Of a DNA stretch of 64,000 bases, positions 53,119-62,673 are shown one piece after another (position 1 is the stretch's first letter; each line of letters starts with the position of its first letter). The notes below the pieces were generated by a model. The model was not told the origin of the DNA. It ran no database searches and saw only the letters and a program-made list of their open reading frames with translations. The DNA lies in assembly GCF_001677885.1 (NCBI RefSeq), contig NZ_LOCQ01000062.1, forward strand, positions 62,001 to 126,000. The letters run 5' to 3'. The stretch is from Janthinobacterium psychrotolerans (GTDB lineage Bacteria; Pseudomonadota; Gammaproteobacteria; Burkholderiales; Burkholderiaceae_D). The translations under genes were made by a program, and so were the position numbers.

Positions 53119-53979
53119 ATGTGGTACGGGAAACCAAGCAAAGGTGGAAGCCCATTGTTAGATGACGATGCAATTTTTGATATTGAGCTGAAATTATTGT
53201 TGGAAGGAATATTGCTGCGGTATCAGCATGACTTCCGCGATTATTCAGTGGCCTCGCTGCGCCGGCGCATGCGCCAGGCGCTCGAGCGATTCGATTGCGC
53301 GACCTTGTCGCAGCTGCAGGACCGCATCCTGCACGAGCCCGCGATGTTCCTGCAGATGCTGCAGTTCTTTACGGTGCAGGTCAGCGAGATGTTCCGCGAT
53401 CCGGCCTACTTTCGTGCGCTGCGCGAAAAAGTCGTGCCGGTGCTGCACACCTACCCTTCGATCAAGATCTGGGTGGCCGGTTGCAGCAGCGGCGAGGAAG
53501 TGTGGTCGCTGGCCATCCTGCTGGAAGAGGAAGGCTTGCTTGAACGCACCATGATCTACGCCACCGATATCAATGTCGATGCATTGGCCGCCGCCGAGGC
53601 CGGCATTTACGCGGTCGACCGCATCGCCCAGTTCAGCGACAATTACCGGCGTTCGGGCGGCAAGCGTTCCTTGTCCGACTACTACACGGCCGCTTATAAA
53701 GGCGCGATTTTCGACCGCCGGCTGCGCCGCCATTTCGTGTTTGCCGACCACAGCCTGGCGACCGACAGCGTTTTTTCCGAGGTGCATATGGTGTCTTGCC
53801 GCAATGTGATGATTTACTTTAACAAGGATTTGCAGGACCGCGCGCTGGGCCTGTTCCATGAGGCACTGGTGAACCGCGGCTTCCTGGGCCTGGGCATGAA
53901 GGAAAGCCTGCATTTCAGCCGGCATGCGGGCAATTTCCGCGAACTGTGCCAGGCAGAAAAAATCTTCCAGCGGGCTTGA
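53119..53979 (+). CDS. CheR-family methyltransferase
   Basis: A 286-aa protein. The N-terminal helical domain is followed by the SAM fold: 'IKIWVAGCSSGEEVWSLAIL', 'MIYATDINVDALAAAEAGIY', 'VSCRNVMIYFNKDLQ'. CheR methylates glutamates of chemoreceptors. Here it lies next to a CheB domain and two kinases, with no chemoreceptor or CheA in the window. A TTG at 53155 after GGTGGA is a possible later start. Confidence 0.92.
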   Translation: MWYGKPSKGGSPLLDDDAIFDIELKLLLEGILLRYQHDFRDYSVASLRRRMRQALERFDCATLSQLQDRILHEPAMFLQMLQFFTVQVSEMFRDPAYFRALREKVVPVLHTYPSIKIWVAGCSSGEEVWSLAILLEEEGLLERTMIYATDINVDALAAAEAGIYAVDRIAQFSDNYRRSGGKRSLSDYYTAAYKGAIFDRRLRRHFVFADHSLATDSVFSEVHMVSCRNVMIYFNKDLQDRALGLFHEALVNRGFLGLGMKESLHFSRHAGNFRELCQAEKIFQRA

Positions 53980-53982
53980 CGC

Positions 53983-54588
53983 ATGCCGCATCGCGCCCCA
54001 TCGACCGAGATCGCCGCGCCGCCCGAAGGGCTGCGCCTGATCGCCATCGGCGCGTCGGCCGGCGGCGTCGAAGCGCTGGGCTTGCTGCTGTGCGCCTTGC
54101 CGGCGACTTGCCGCGCCAGCGTGGTGGTGGTGCTGCACCTGGCGCCCGGACGGTCGAGCCGCCTGCCGCTGCTGTATGCGGCGCGCTGCCTGCTGCCGAT
54201 CCGCGAGGCGCAGGACAAGGAGCCGCTGCAGCCGGGCGTGGTGTATTTTGCCGCGCCCGACTACCACTTGCAGATCGAGCCGCAGCGCAGCTTTTCGCTG
54301 TCGCTCGAAGCGCCCGTGTATTTTTCGCGTCCGTCGATCGATGTGCTGCTGGAAACGGCGGCCAGTACCTACCGGCGCGAGATGCTGGCCATTATCCTGA
54401 CAGGCGCGTCGGCCGATGGCGCACGGGGGCTGGCGAAGGTGCGCCAGCTGGGCGGCGCGGCCTGGGTGCAGGACCCGGCGACGGCATCCTCGGCCGCCAT
54501 GCCCGCCGCCGCGCTCAGGCTTGCCGGCGCCGACCGCGTGCTTGATATCTGGCAACTTGCCGCCAGCCTGGCCTTGTTGACAAACTGA
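53983..54588 (+). CDS. CheB-type methylesterase domain protein (no receiver domain)
   Basis: A 201-aa protein with only the catalytic domain of CheB. The Ser-His-Asp triad is S25 in 'IGASAGGVEAL', H52 in 'LHLAPGRSSRL' and D145 in 'LTGASADGARG'. The N-terminal receiver of classical CheB is absent. It starts 3 bp after cheR, so the two are an operon. Confidence 0.92.
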   Translation: MPHRAPSTEIAAPPEGLRLIAIGASAGGVEALGLLLCALPATCRASVVVVLHLAPGRSSRLPLLYAARCLLPIREAQDKEPLQPGVVYFAAPDYHLQIEPQRSFSLSLEAPVYFSRPSIDVLLETAASTYRREMLAIILTGASADGARGLAKVRQLGGAAWVQDPATASSAAMPAAALRLAGADRVLDIWQLAASLALLTN

Positions 54589-54746
54589 ACCGCACGCTTG
54601 CACAGGCCGGCAGTCAGGGTGGCGCAGTACGTGTAAGATACATATTAATCCTCCAGAGTTGAGTTTCCAGTATCGAAATTCTTGTTTTGTAACCTATATT
54701 GAAACGCACGCCGCCAGTTGGCGTCGCGATGCCTGAAGACTGATCC

Positions 54747-55886
54747 GTGACCGCACCTATCCACATTCTTGTCGTTGACGACATCGCGCAAAACCTGGTT
54801 GCCATGGAGGCCGTGCTGGCCCGCCCCGGCATCGTCATCCTCAAGGCCAGTTCGGGCGCCGAAGCGCTGGAAATCCTGCTGACCCACGATGTGGCGCTGG
54901 CCCTGCTCGACGTGCAGATGCCGCAGATGGATGGCTTCGAGCTGGCCGAACTGATACGCGGCAGTGCGCGCACGCGCGACATCCCGCTCATTTTCCTGAC
55001 CGCCGCCACGCGCGAACCGAGCTACAGCTTCCGCGGCTACGAAGCGGGCGCGGTCGACTTCCTGTTCAAACCATTCGACGTCAAGGCGCTGCAAAGCAAG
55101 GTGCAGGTGCTGGTGCAGCTGTACCAGCAGAAACGCGAACTGTCGTCCCAGCTAACCGAACTCAAGCATGCTCTGCACCTGAACGAATTGTTTACGGCCG
55201 TGCTCGGCCATGACTTGCGCACGCCGCTGTCGGTGGTCATGAACGGCGCCATGCTGCTGCCGATGATGAGCGAGCATCCGAAGGTCATCATCACGGCGCA
55301 GCGCATCGAAAGCAGCGCCAAGCGCATGGCGCGCATGGTCGACCAGCTGCTGGACCTGGCCCGCATCCGCTCGGGCACGATGGAGCTGCGCCTGGGCGTG
55401 CACGACTATCTGGCGCTGGCGCAGGCCATCGTCGATGAGTTCGACATGCCGGGCCAGCCGGCGCGCATTACCACCAGCCATGTCGGCGAACTGCATGCCG
55501 AATGCGATCCTGGGTTGTTGTCGCAAGTGATCTCCAACCTGCTGGCCAATGCGCTCACGCACGGCGAGCCGGGCGCACCGGTGCAGCTCGAACTGGACGG
55601 GCGCGCCGCCGACCATATCACCCTGCGCGTGCAGAACCGCGGCGAGCTCGATCCCGCCTTGCTGCCGGCCCTGTTCGAACCATTCCACCAGACTGGCGAA
55701 AAGCGCCGCACCGGGCAGGGGCTCGGACTGGGCCTGTATACGGTCGACATGTTTGTCAAGGCGCATGGCGGCACGGTGCAGGTCAGCGCGTCGGCCACCC
55801 AGGGCACGATCTTTACCTTGCATCTGCCGCGCCAGTGCCGTGCCAATCTGCCGGTGCTGGCCGCCACCGCCGTGGTGGCGCCATGA
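54747..55886 (+). CDS. Receiver-histidine kinase protein
   Basis: A 379-aa soluble protein. An N-terminal receiver ('ILVVDDIAQNL', phospho-acceptor in 'LALLDVQMPQMDG', 'VDFLFKPFDV') precedes a HisKA domain ('AVLGHDLRTPLSVVMNGAML') and ATPase ('LLANALTHGEPG', 'GQGLGLGLYTVDM'). It has no other sensor domain. The stop overlaps the next start as ATGA. Confidence 0.93.
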   Translation: MTAPIHILVVDDIAQNLVAMEAVLARPGIVILKASSGAEALEILLTHDVALALLDVQMPQMDGFELAELIRGSARTRDIPLIFLTAATREPSYSFRGYEAGAVDFLFKPFDVKALQSKVQVLVQLYQQKRELSSQLTELKHALHLNELFTAVLGHDLRTPLSVVMNGAMLLPMMSEHPKVIITAQRIESSAKRMARMVDQLLDLARIRSGTMELRLGVHDYLALAQAIVDEFDMPGQPARITTSHVGELHAECDPGLLSQVISNLLANALTHGEPGAPVQLELDGRAADHITLRVQNRGELDPALLPALFEPFHQTGEKRRTGQGLGLGLYTVDMFVKAHGGTVQVSASATQGTIFTLHLPRQCRANLPVLAATAVVAP

Positions 55887-58800
55887 ACGATATGCTGCAT
55901 CGCTACCAGCCGCGCGGCGGCGGCGTCACAGGCGAACTGGTGCGCGGCTTCGACTGGTCCGCCACCAGCCTGGGGCCGATGGACGGCTGGTCCGCCAGCC
56001 TGCGCACCAGCGTCGACATCGTGCTCAATTCGCCGATGGCGATGGTGCTGATGTGGGGGCCGCGGCATGTGATGATCTATAACGATGAATACATCAAAAT
56101 TGCCGCCGGGCGCCATCCGGCCGCGCTGGGCGGCACCGTGCCCGAGGTCTGGCCCGAAATATGGAACTGGAATGCGCGCATCCTGGCGGCGGGCCTGCGT
56201 GGCGAGACCCAGGTGCACCGCGAGTGCATCCTGCCGCTGCTGCAGGACGGCCTGCCGGTCGATCATTATTTCGATCTGTTCTATACCCCCGTGCATGGTG
56301 ACGGCGACCAGGTCGGCGGTGTGCTGTGCACGGCGCTGGAGCTGACGGCGCGCCTGGAAGAAGGACGGCAGTTGAAGCTCGCCACGGCCGAACTGGGCGC
56401 GATGAACGACGCGCTGCAGGCCGAAGCGGCAGCGGCGCGCGACGCCAACCGGCGCGTGGCCGAAGAACGTGGCCTGTTGCGCGCCCTGTTCGAACAGGCG
56501 CCCAGCTTCATGGCCGTGCTGCGCGGACCGCAACATATTTTTGAACTGGCCAACGAGCACTACATCAGCCTGGTCGGGCGCAGCGAACTGCTGGGCAAGA
56601 GCGTGGAAGAGGCCTTGCCGGAAGTCCGCGGCCAGGGTTTCATCGACCTGCTCGACAAGGTTTACCGCAGCGGCGTGCCGTTCGAAGGGCGCCAGCTGAA
56701 GGTCGACCTGAACACGGCCGACGGCAGGCAAAGGCAGCGCCATATCGATTTCGTCTACCAGCCGATCAAGAATGATGATGGGCAGGTGGTCGGCATCCTG
56801 GTCGAAGGCAGCGATGTGACCGAGCGCATCGAAGGCGAAGAGCGCTTGCGCCTGGCGCAGCAGGCCGGCGGCATCGGCACCTTCGAATGGTTTCCCGAGA
56901 CGGGCGAGATGGACGTGTCACCCACGTTTCGCCGCATCTGGGGCATCGCCGACGATGAACTCGTCACGCAGCACCTGCTGGTGGGCCTGGTCGATGAGCG
57001 CGACCAGGACAAGGTCGGCCCCAGCCGCATGCAACTGGCGCAAAATCCGCTCGAATACGTGGAATACCGCGTGCGCCGCCCGCTCGATGGCCAGGTGCGC
57101 TGGATCGCGCGCCAGGGCGAAGTGGTGGAAGGTCCGGCGCCCGGCCAGCGCCGCTATGTCGGCGTGTCGTTCGATGTGACCGAGCGGCGCCTGATTGAAA
57201 ATGAATTGCACGCCAGCCAGGAACGCATGGCCGCCATCTTTGGCCAGGCCTCGGTCGGCCTGTCGGAGCTGGGCCTGGACGGCAGCTTCCAGCGCGTCAA
57301 TGGCGCCCTGTGCACCATGCTGGGCCGCTCGTCCGAAGAACTGCTGAGCATGAACATGAACGAGATCATGCATCCGGACGATGTGCCGGGCAACACCTTG
57401 CTGTTCCGGCGCCTGGTGGAAACCGGTGAATCGTTCAGCCTGGAAAAACGCTATCTGAAGCCCGATGGCATGCAGGTGTGGGTGTCGAGCAATGTCAGCC
57501 GCCTGGTTGATGAGCATGGTCAAACCCGTTCCCTGATCGCCGTCAAGACCGATATCACGGAACGGCGGCGGGTTGAAAAAGCGCTGCATGAATTGAACGA
57601 AACGCTCGAACACCGGGTCGAACAGGAAGTCAGCGAGCGCACCAAGGCCGAAGACGCCTTGCGCCAGGCACAAAAAATGGAGGCAGTCGGGCAGTTAACG
57701 GGCGGTATCGCCCACGACTTCAACAATGTGCTGCAAATCATCTCGGGCAATCTGCACCTGCTGCACCATTTGTCCGGCAACGATGGCGTAATGCGCCAGC
57801 GGCTCGATACGGCGATTGCCGCCGTCGAGCGCGGCGCCAAGCTGTCGTCGCACTTGCTGGCCTTTGCCCGCCGCCAGCCCTTGCAGCCGGTGGTGGCTGA
57901 TCTGTCGCGCGTGGTGCGCAATATGGACGCGCTGCTGCGGCGCGCGCTGGGCGAGGCGATCGATATCGTGCTCGTCGGTGGCGCCGGCCTGTGGAATACC
58001 CTGGTCGACCGCGGCCAGATTGAAAACGTGATCCTGAACCTGGCCATCAATGCGCGTGACGCCATGGATGGCGTGGGCAAGCTGACGATTGAACTGGGCA
58101 ATGTGGTGCTCGATGAGCAGTATGTGCATAACCTCGACGTGCCGGCCGGCCAGTATGTGATGCTGTCGGTAACCGACACCGGCAAGGGCATGAGCGGCTC
58201 GGTGCTGCAGCGTGCCTTCGAGCCATTTTTTACCACCAAGCCTGAAGGGGCGGGCACGGGCCTGGGCTTGTCGATGGCCTATGGTTTCGTCACACAAAGC
58301 CGCGGCCATATCCGCATCTACAGCGAGCCCGGCCATGGCACCGGTGTCAAGATCTACCTGCCGCGCACCCTGATGGCCGAAGCGGCGGACGAAGTGGAAC
58401 TGAGCGGTGTGGTCACGGGCGGCACCGAAACGGTGCTGGTGGTGGAAGACGATGTGGGCGTGCGCGCCACCGTGGTCGACATGCTGGGCAACCTCGGCTA
58501 CAAGGTACTGAAAGCCGAGGATGGCGAAAGCGCGCTGGCCGTGCTGCAAAGCGGCGCGCAGATCGATTTGCTGTTTACTGACGTCATCATGCCCGGTCCC
58601 GTGCGCAGCACCGACATGGCGCGCATGGCGCGCGAGATGCAGCCCGATATCGCCGTGTTGTTTACGTCCGGCTATGCGCAGGACATCATCGTGCACGAAG
58701 GCCGGCTCGATGCGGGTGTGGAGTTGCTGAGCAAACCGTACCGGCGCGAAGAACTGGCGCGCAAGCTGCGCCATGTGCTGGCCAACCGCCAGCAGCAAAT

Positions 58801-59257
58801 GCGCGCGCGCCAGTTCGACTGGGCCGCCGCGCCGGCGGCCGGCAATGCGCCGGCCGGTACGCCAGGGCTCGATTTGACGGGCCACGCGCCAGTGCCACAC
58901 GGAGACGTGCCAAGCTCGCTGAAAATCCTGGTGGTGGAAGACAATCTCGATTCCCAGCTGATGGTCTGCGAACTGGTGGGCATGCTGGGCCATACGGTGA
59001 GCGGCGTGTCGGATGGCGAAGCGGCATGGGAACTGCTCAATGAGCAACATTTCGATATCCTGTTTACCGACGTCAGCCTGCCTGGCATGTCGGGCATCGC
59101 GCTGGCGCGCATGGTGCTGCGCGACAAGCCTGGCATGCGCATCATCTTTTCCACCGGCTACGGCAAGGAATCGATGGACGAACTGGGCTTTTCCGCCAGC
59201 GTGCTGCGCAAACCCTACGACCTGCTGGAATTGCAGGCGGCGCTGGAACAGGCCTGA
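55883..59257 (+). CDS. PAS-containing hybrid histidine kinase with two receivers
   Basis: A 1124-aa soluble kinase. An N-terminal PAS-like domain ('GFDWSATSLGPMDGWSASLR') and three PAS domains (about 195-310, 325-445 and 450-560) precede HisKA ('TGGIAHDFNNVLQIISG') and ATPase ('DTGKGM', 'GTGLGLSMAYGFV'). Two receivers follow, at about 850-970 ('VLVVEDDVGVRATVVDMLGN', 'LFTDVIMPG') and 1010-1120 ('ILVVEDNLDSQLMV', 'LFTDVSLPGMSG'). It is translationally coupled (ATGA) to the receiver-kinase gene. Confidence 0.94.
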   Translation: MNDMLHRYQPRGGGVTGELVRGFDWSATSLGPMDGWSASLRTSVDIVLNSPMAMVLMWGPRHVMIYNDEYIKIAAGRHPAALGGTVPEVWPEIWNWNARILAAGLRGETQVHRECILPLLQDGLPVDHYFDLFYTPVHGDGDQVGGVLCTALELTARLEEGRQLKLATAELGAMNDALQAEAAAARDANRRVAEERGLLRALFEQAPSFMAVLRGPQHIFELANEHYISLVGRSELLGKSVEEALPEVRGQGFIDLLDKVYRSGVPFEGRQLKVDLNTADGRQRQRHIDFVYQPIKNDDGQVVGILVEGSDVTERIEGEERLRLAQQAGGIGTFEWFPETGEMDVSPTFRRIWGIADDELVTQHLLVGLVDERDQDKVGPSRMQLAQNPLEYVEYRVRRPLDGQVRWIARQGEVVEGPAPGQRRYVGVSFDVTERRLIENELHASQERMAAIFGQASVGLSELGLDGSFQRVNGALCTMLGRSSEELLSMNMNEIMHPDDVPGNTLLFRRLVETGESFSLEKRYLKPDGMQVWVSSNVSRLVDEHGQTRSLIAVKTDITERRRVEKALHELNETLEHRVEQEVSERTKAEDALRQAQKMEAVGQLTGGIAHDFNNVLQIISGNLHLLHHLSGNDGVMRQRLDTAIAAVERGAKLSSHLLAFARRQPLQPVVADLSRVVRNMDALLRRALGEAIDIVLVGGAGLWNTLVDRGQIENVILNLAINARDAMDGVGKLTIELGNVVLDEQYVHNLDVPAGQYVMLSVTDTGKGMSGSVLQRAFEPFFTTKPEGAGTGLGLSMAYGFVTQSRGHIRIYSEPGHGTGVKIYLPRTLMAEAADEVELSGVVTGGTETVLVVEDDVGVRATVVDMLGNLGYKVLKAEDGESALAVLQSGAQIDLLFTDVIMPGPVRSTDMARMAREMQPDIAVLFTSGYAQDIIVHEGRLDAGVELLSKPYRREELARKLRHVLANRQQQMRARQFDWAAAPAAGNAPAGTPGLDLTGHAPVPHGDVPSSLKILVVEDNLDSQLMVCELVGMLGHTVSGVSDGEAAWELLNEQHFDILFTDVSLPGMSGIALARMVLRDKPGMRIIFSTGYGKESMDELGFSASVLRKPYDLLELQAALEQA

Positions 59258-59327
59258 GCCGGGGCCAGCGCGCCCGGCAAGATTTGCCCGCATCTTTTTA
59301 CTCACCTTACACTCTTGAAAGACAAGC

Positions 59328-59726
59328 ATGACGCCTGAACTGACGATACTCGGCTGGACCCTGGTGCTGGCGCTGGTGCAGATTTTGCTGCCCTCGTCGT
59401 TTCGCAACCGCGAAACGGGCACGCAATACAATATGAGCGCGCGCGACGAGGCCGGCCCGCCGGTGGGCAAGATCACCGCCCGCCTCAAGCGCGCCCAGGC
59501 CAATCTGTTCGAGACGCTGCCGCTGTTCGCCGCCGCCGTGCTGATCGCCCATGTGGCGGGCGTGCACAACAATCTCACACTGTATGGCGCGGCGCTGTAC
59601 CTGGGCGCGCGCGTGCTGTACCTGCCCCTGTACGCATTCGGCATTCCCGTCGTGCGCACCCTTGTATGGTGCGTCTCGGCACTGGGTTTGCTGATGCTGT
59701 TGTGGGCCATCCTGTTTGCTTCCTGA
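59328..59726 (+). CDS. MAPEG-family membrane protein
   Basis: A 132-aa protein with four membrane segments ('LTILGWTLVLALVQILLPS', 'LFETLPLFAAAVLIAHVAG', 'LYGAALYLGARVLYLPLYA', 'VWCVSALGLLMLLWAILFA'). The 'RAQANLFETLP' motif is the MAPEG signature. Members include glutathione-linked enzymes; bacterial ones are mostly uncharacterised. Confidence 0.9.
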   Translation: MTPELTILGWTLVLALVQILLPSSFRNRETGTQYNMSARDEAGPPVGKITARLKRAQANLFETLPLFAAAVLIAHVAGVHNNLTLYGAALYLGARVLYLPLYAFGIPVVRTLVWCVSALGLLMLLWAILFAS

Positions 59727-59829
59727 AGTCCTACAAAGGCGGTGGTAGCCGTCCTATGGCGCGGCGCCCGCCGCAACCGTAGAGTGAGGTCACGCTGGCG
59801 CACGGGCGCCACGCTCTACAGGACATCAC

Positions 59830-61539
59830 ATGGCCACCATCGCCGCCACAGACATTGCCGCCGGGGCAAACGGCAAACGCCCCGGCAAGAAAATTCAACG
59901 ACTGCTGCGCTCTGTCTTCGGCGTCGAGCGCCTGCGCGCCGGACAGCAGGATGTGATCGACAGTGTGCTGGCCGGGCGCGACACGCTGGCCATCATGCCG
60001 ACCGGCAGCGGCAAGTCGCTGTGCTACCAGATACCCGCCTCCCTGCTGCCTGGCCCGACCCTGGTGGTCTCGCCGCTCATTTCCTTGATGAAAGACCAGC
60101 AGGAAAAACTGGCCAGCCTCGGGATTACCGCCGTGCAGCTCAACAGCAGCCTGTCGCGCGCCGAAGAGCAGGAGGCCATCGCCACCATCGCGGCGGGCGC
60201 CAAGGTAATCGTGTTTTGCACGCCGGAACGCCTGGCGACCGCCGAGTTCCTGGACCTGCTCGCCGGTACGCGGCCGTCGCTGGTGGTCATCGACGAAGCC
60301 CATTGCATCTCGCAGTGGGGCCATGATTTCCGCCCCGCCTACCTGGAAATCGGCACCGCGCTGCGTGCGCTGGGCCGCCCACCGGTGCTGGCGCTGACCG
60401 CCACCGCCACCGATGATGTGGTCGACGATATCGGCGCCCAGCTCGGCGCGCGCAAGCTGCGGGTGATCAATACCGGCATCTATCGCGCCAACCTGCGCTA
60501 CAGCGTGATCCAGGTCACCAATGCCGACGAAAAACAGGAGCAGGTGCTGCGCCTGCTGCGCGAAACGGCCGGGGTCGGCATCGTGTATGCCGCCACCGTG
60601 AAAGCGGTCGAAGCGCTGGCCGAACGGCTGCAGGCGCTGGGCGAGAGCGTGACCTGCTACCACGGCAAGCTGTCGGCGCGCGAGCGCAAGGAGCACCAGG
60701 ATCTGTTCATGCGCGGCGAGCGCCGCATCATGGTCGCCACCAACGCCTTCGGCATGGGTATCGACAAGCCCGACACGCGCTTCGTGATCCATCTGCAGGT
60801 GCCGGCCAACCTGGAAGCGTACTACCAGGAATCGGGGCGCGCCGGGCGCGACGGCTTGCCGGCGGACTGCACCTTGCTGTACTTCCAGCAAGACAAGCGC
60901 GTACAACAGTTCTTCCTGGCCAAGCATTATCCGAGCGCCGACGAACTGGCCGCCATCGTTGCCGCCGCACAAGAACTGCCGGCCACCTTCGGCTTCGACG
61001 CGCTGCTCGAACGCCTGCCCACGTTTTCCGACAGCCACCTGAAGGTCTGCCTGAAGCTGCTCAAGGACGGCAAGCTGCTGCGCCAGGACCGCAAGCTCGG
61101 CTATGCCCTGAAGGCAGCGAAGGCAAAATCGCCGTCCTATGCCGAACTCGAGCAGATCTATATTGCCAAGCAGGAGCGCGACAAACAGGCGCTCGAGCAG
61201 ATGGTGGCCTATGCGCAGAGCGGTTTTTGCCGCTGGAAGCTGCTGCTCGATTATTTTGGCGACGCCGGCGACTTCGAACGCTGCTGCAGCTGCGACAATT
61301 GCCTGTCGCCACCGGCCGTATCGGTGCCGATCACCTTCGATGAAGACTTGCAATCGAGTACGTTTGCGCCAAAAGTCCAGCAAGCTCCGGCAACGCCGCA
61401 GATTGCCGTGGGCAGCCGGGTGCGCGTGCCACGCTTTCATATCGGCACCGTGCTGTCGGTGGCGGGCGACCAGGTCACCATCGAGTTTCCTGAACATACC
61501 ACCAGGACTTTCATGGCCGAGTTCGTCGCACCGGCATAG
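59830..61539 (+). CDS. recQ: RecQ-family ATP-dependent DNA helicase, short form
   Basis: A 569-aa helicase. Motifs I 'IMPTGSGKSLCYQIPA', II 'VVIDEAHCISQWGHDFRP', III 'LALTATAT' and VI 'ESGRAGRDGLPADC' are intact. The zinc site lies in 'CRWKLLLDYFGDAGDFERCC' and the following SCDNC. HRDC is absent; after the zinc site a linker leads to an SH3/Tudor-like tail ('VGSRVRVPRFHIGTVLSVAG'). It probably unwinds recombination intermediates. The next genes are repair enzymes. Confidence 0.93.
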   Translation: MATIAATDIAAGANGKRPGKKIQRLLRSVFGVERLRAGQQDVIDSVLAGRDTLAIMPTGSGKSLCYQIPASLLPGPTLVVSPLISLMKDQQEKLASLGITAVQLNSSLSRAEEQEAIATIAAGAKVIVFCTPERLATAEFLDLLAGTRPSLVVIDEAHCISQWGHDFRPAYLEIGTALRALGRPPVLALTATATDDVVDDIGAQLGARKLRVINTGIYRANLRYSVIQVTNADEKQEQVLRLLRETAGVGIVYAATVKAVEALAERLQALGESVTCYHGKLSARERKEHQDLFMRGERRIMVATNAFGMGIDKPDTRFVIHLQVPANLEAYYQESGRAGRDGLPADCTLLYFQQDKRVQQFFLAKHYPSADELAAIVAAAQELPATFGFDALLERLPTFSDSHLKVCLKLLKDGKLLRQDRKLGYALKAAKAKSPSYAELEQIYIAKQERDKQALEQMVAYAQSGFCRWKLLLDYFGDAGDFERCCSCDNCLSPPAVSVPITFDEDLQSSTFAPKVQQAPATPQIAVGSRVRVPRFHIGTVLSVAGDQVTIEFPEHTTRTFMAEFVAPA

Positions 61540-61617
61540 TGTGCGTTGTCGGACAGAGTAAAAAGCCTTGCGGCGCTAGAATGCTTCCATTGAAGAGTTT
61601 CTCGACATGGGACTGGC

Positions 61618-62673
61618 ATGAGCGACATGGTGGTAGTGCGCAAGGAAGGCCTGTATTGTGTGCCGGGCCAGTTTTATATCGACCCGTGGCGCCCGGTCGA
61701 GCGCGCCATCATCACGCATGCGCACGCCGACCATGCACGCGTGGGCCACGGCCACTACCTGAGCGCGGCTTCGGGCGTGAAGGTGTTGCAGTCGCGCCTG
61801 GGGCCGGTCACCATCGACGGCCTGGAATATGGCCAGACCATCACCCACAATGGTGTGACGGTCTCGCTGCACCCGGCCGGCCATGTGCTCGGGTCAAGCC
61901 AGGTGCGCATGGAGCACGGCGGCGAAGTGTGGGTGGCCTCCGGCGACTACAAGCTGGAGTCCGACCCGACCTGCCTGCCGTTCGAGCCGGTGCGCTGCCA
62001 TACCTTCATTACCGAATCCACGTTTGGCCTGCCGATCTACCGCTGGCAGCCGTCGCAAACCGTCTATGACGACATCAACCAGTGGTGGCGCAGGAACGCG
62101 GCCGAAGGACGCACCAGCGTGCTGTTCTGCTACGCCTTCGGCAAGGCGCAGCGCATCCTGGCCGGGCTCGACCCCGAAATCGGCCCCATCATCTGCCATG
62201 GCGCGGCGCAGGCGCTGAGCGAGGTCTACCGCGCCTCCGGCGTGCTGCTGCCGCACACCATGATGGTAGGCGACGTGACGCACAAGGCGGCCCTGAAAAC
62301 GGCGATGGTCATCGCGCCGCCATCGGCCGCCGGCTCGTCGTGGATGAAGCGCTTTGGCGACTACAGCGACGCCTTTGCCAGCGGCTGGATGCTGCTGCGC
62401 GGCGCGCGCCGCCGGCGCGGCGTCGATCGGGGTTTTGTGTTGTCCGACCACGCCGACTGGCCCGGCCTGATGCGCGCCATCAAGGCCACCGAAGCCGAGC
62501 GCGTGATCGTCACGCACGGTTCGATTCCCGTCATGGTGCGCTGGCTGCAGCAGAACGGCTGGCAGGCGGGGGGCTTCGAGACCGAATATGGCGATGACGA
62601 AGCCGCCGATGCGGTGAACGACGCCATCAATGAGGCGGTCGCCACTGCCGCCGATGGAGCGCCGCATGCGTGA
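61618..62673 (+). CDS. Ligase-associated DNA exonuclease (metallo-beta-lactamase fold)
   Basis: A 351-aa MBL-fold protein of the SNM1/CPSF-like type. The metal motif HAHADHAR follows 'VERAIIT', and further ligands lie in 'SLHPAGHVLGSSQ', 'ASGDYKLESD' and 'VLSDHADWPGL'. Family members are encoded beside ATP-dependent DNA ligases, and here the stop overlaps the ligase start by 8 bp. The pair is thought to work in DNA break repair. Confidence 0.92.
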   Translation: MSDMVVVRKEGLYCVPGQFYIDPWRPVERAIITHAHADHARVGHGHYLSAASGVKVLQSRLGPVTIDGLEYGQTITHNGVTVSLHPAGHVLGSSQVRMEHGGEVWVASGDYKLESDPTCLPFEPVRCHTFITESTFGLPIYRWQPSQTVYDDINQWWRRNAAEGRTSVLFCYAFGKAQRILAGLDPEIGPIICHGAAQALSEVYRASGVLLPHTMMVGDVTHKAALKTAMVIAPPSAAGSSWMKRFGDYSDAFASGWMLLRGARRRRGVDRGFVLSDHADWPGLMRAIKATEAERVIVTHGSIPVMVRWLQQNGWQAGGFETEYGDDEAADAVNDAINEAVATAADGAPHA

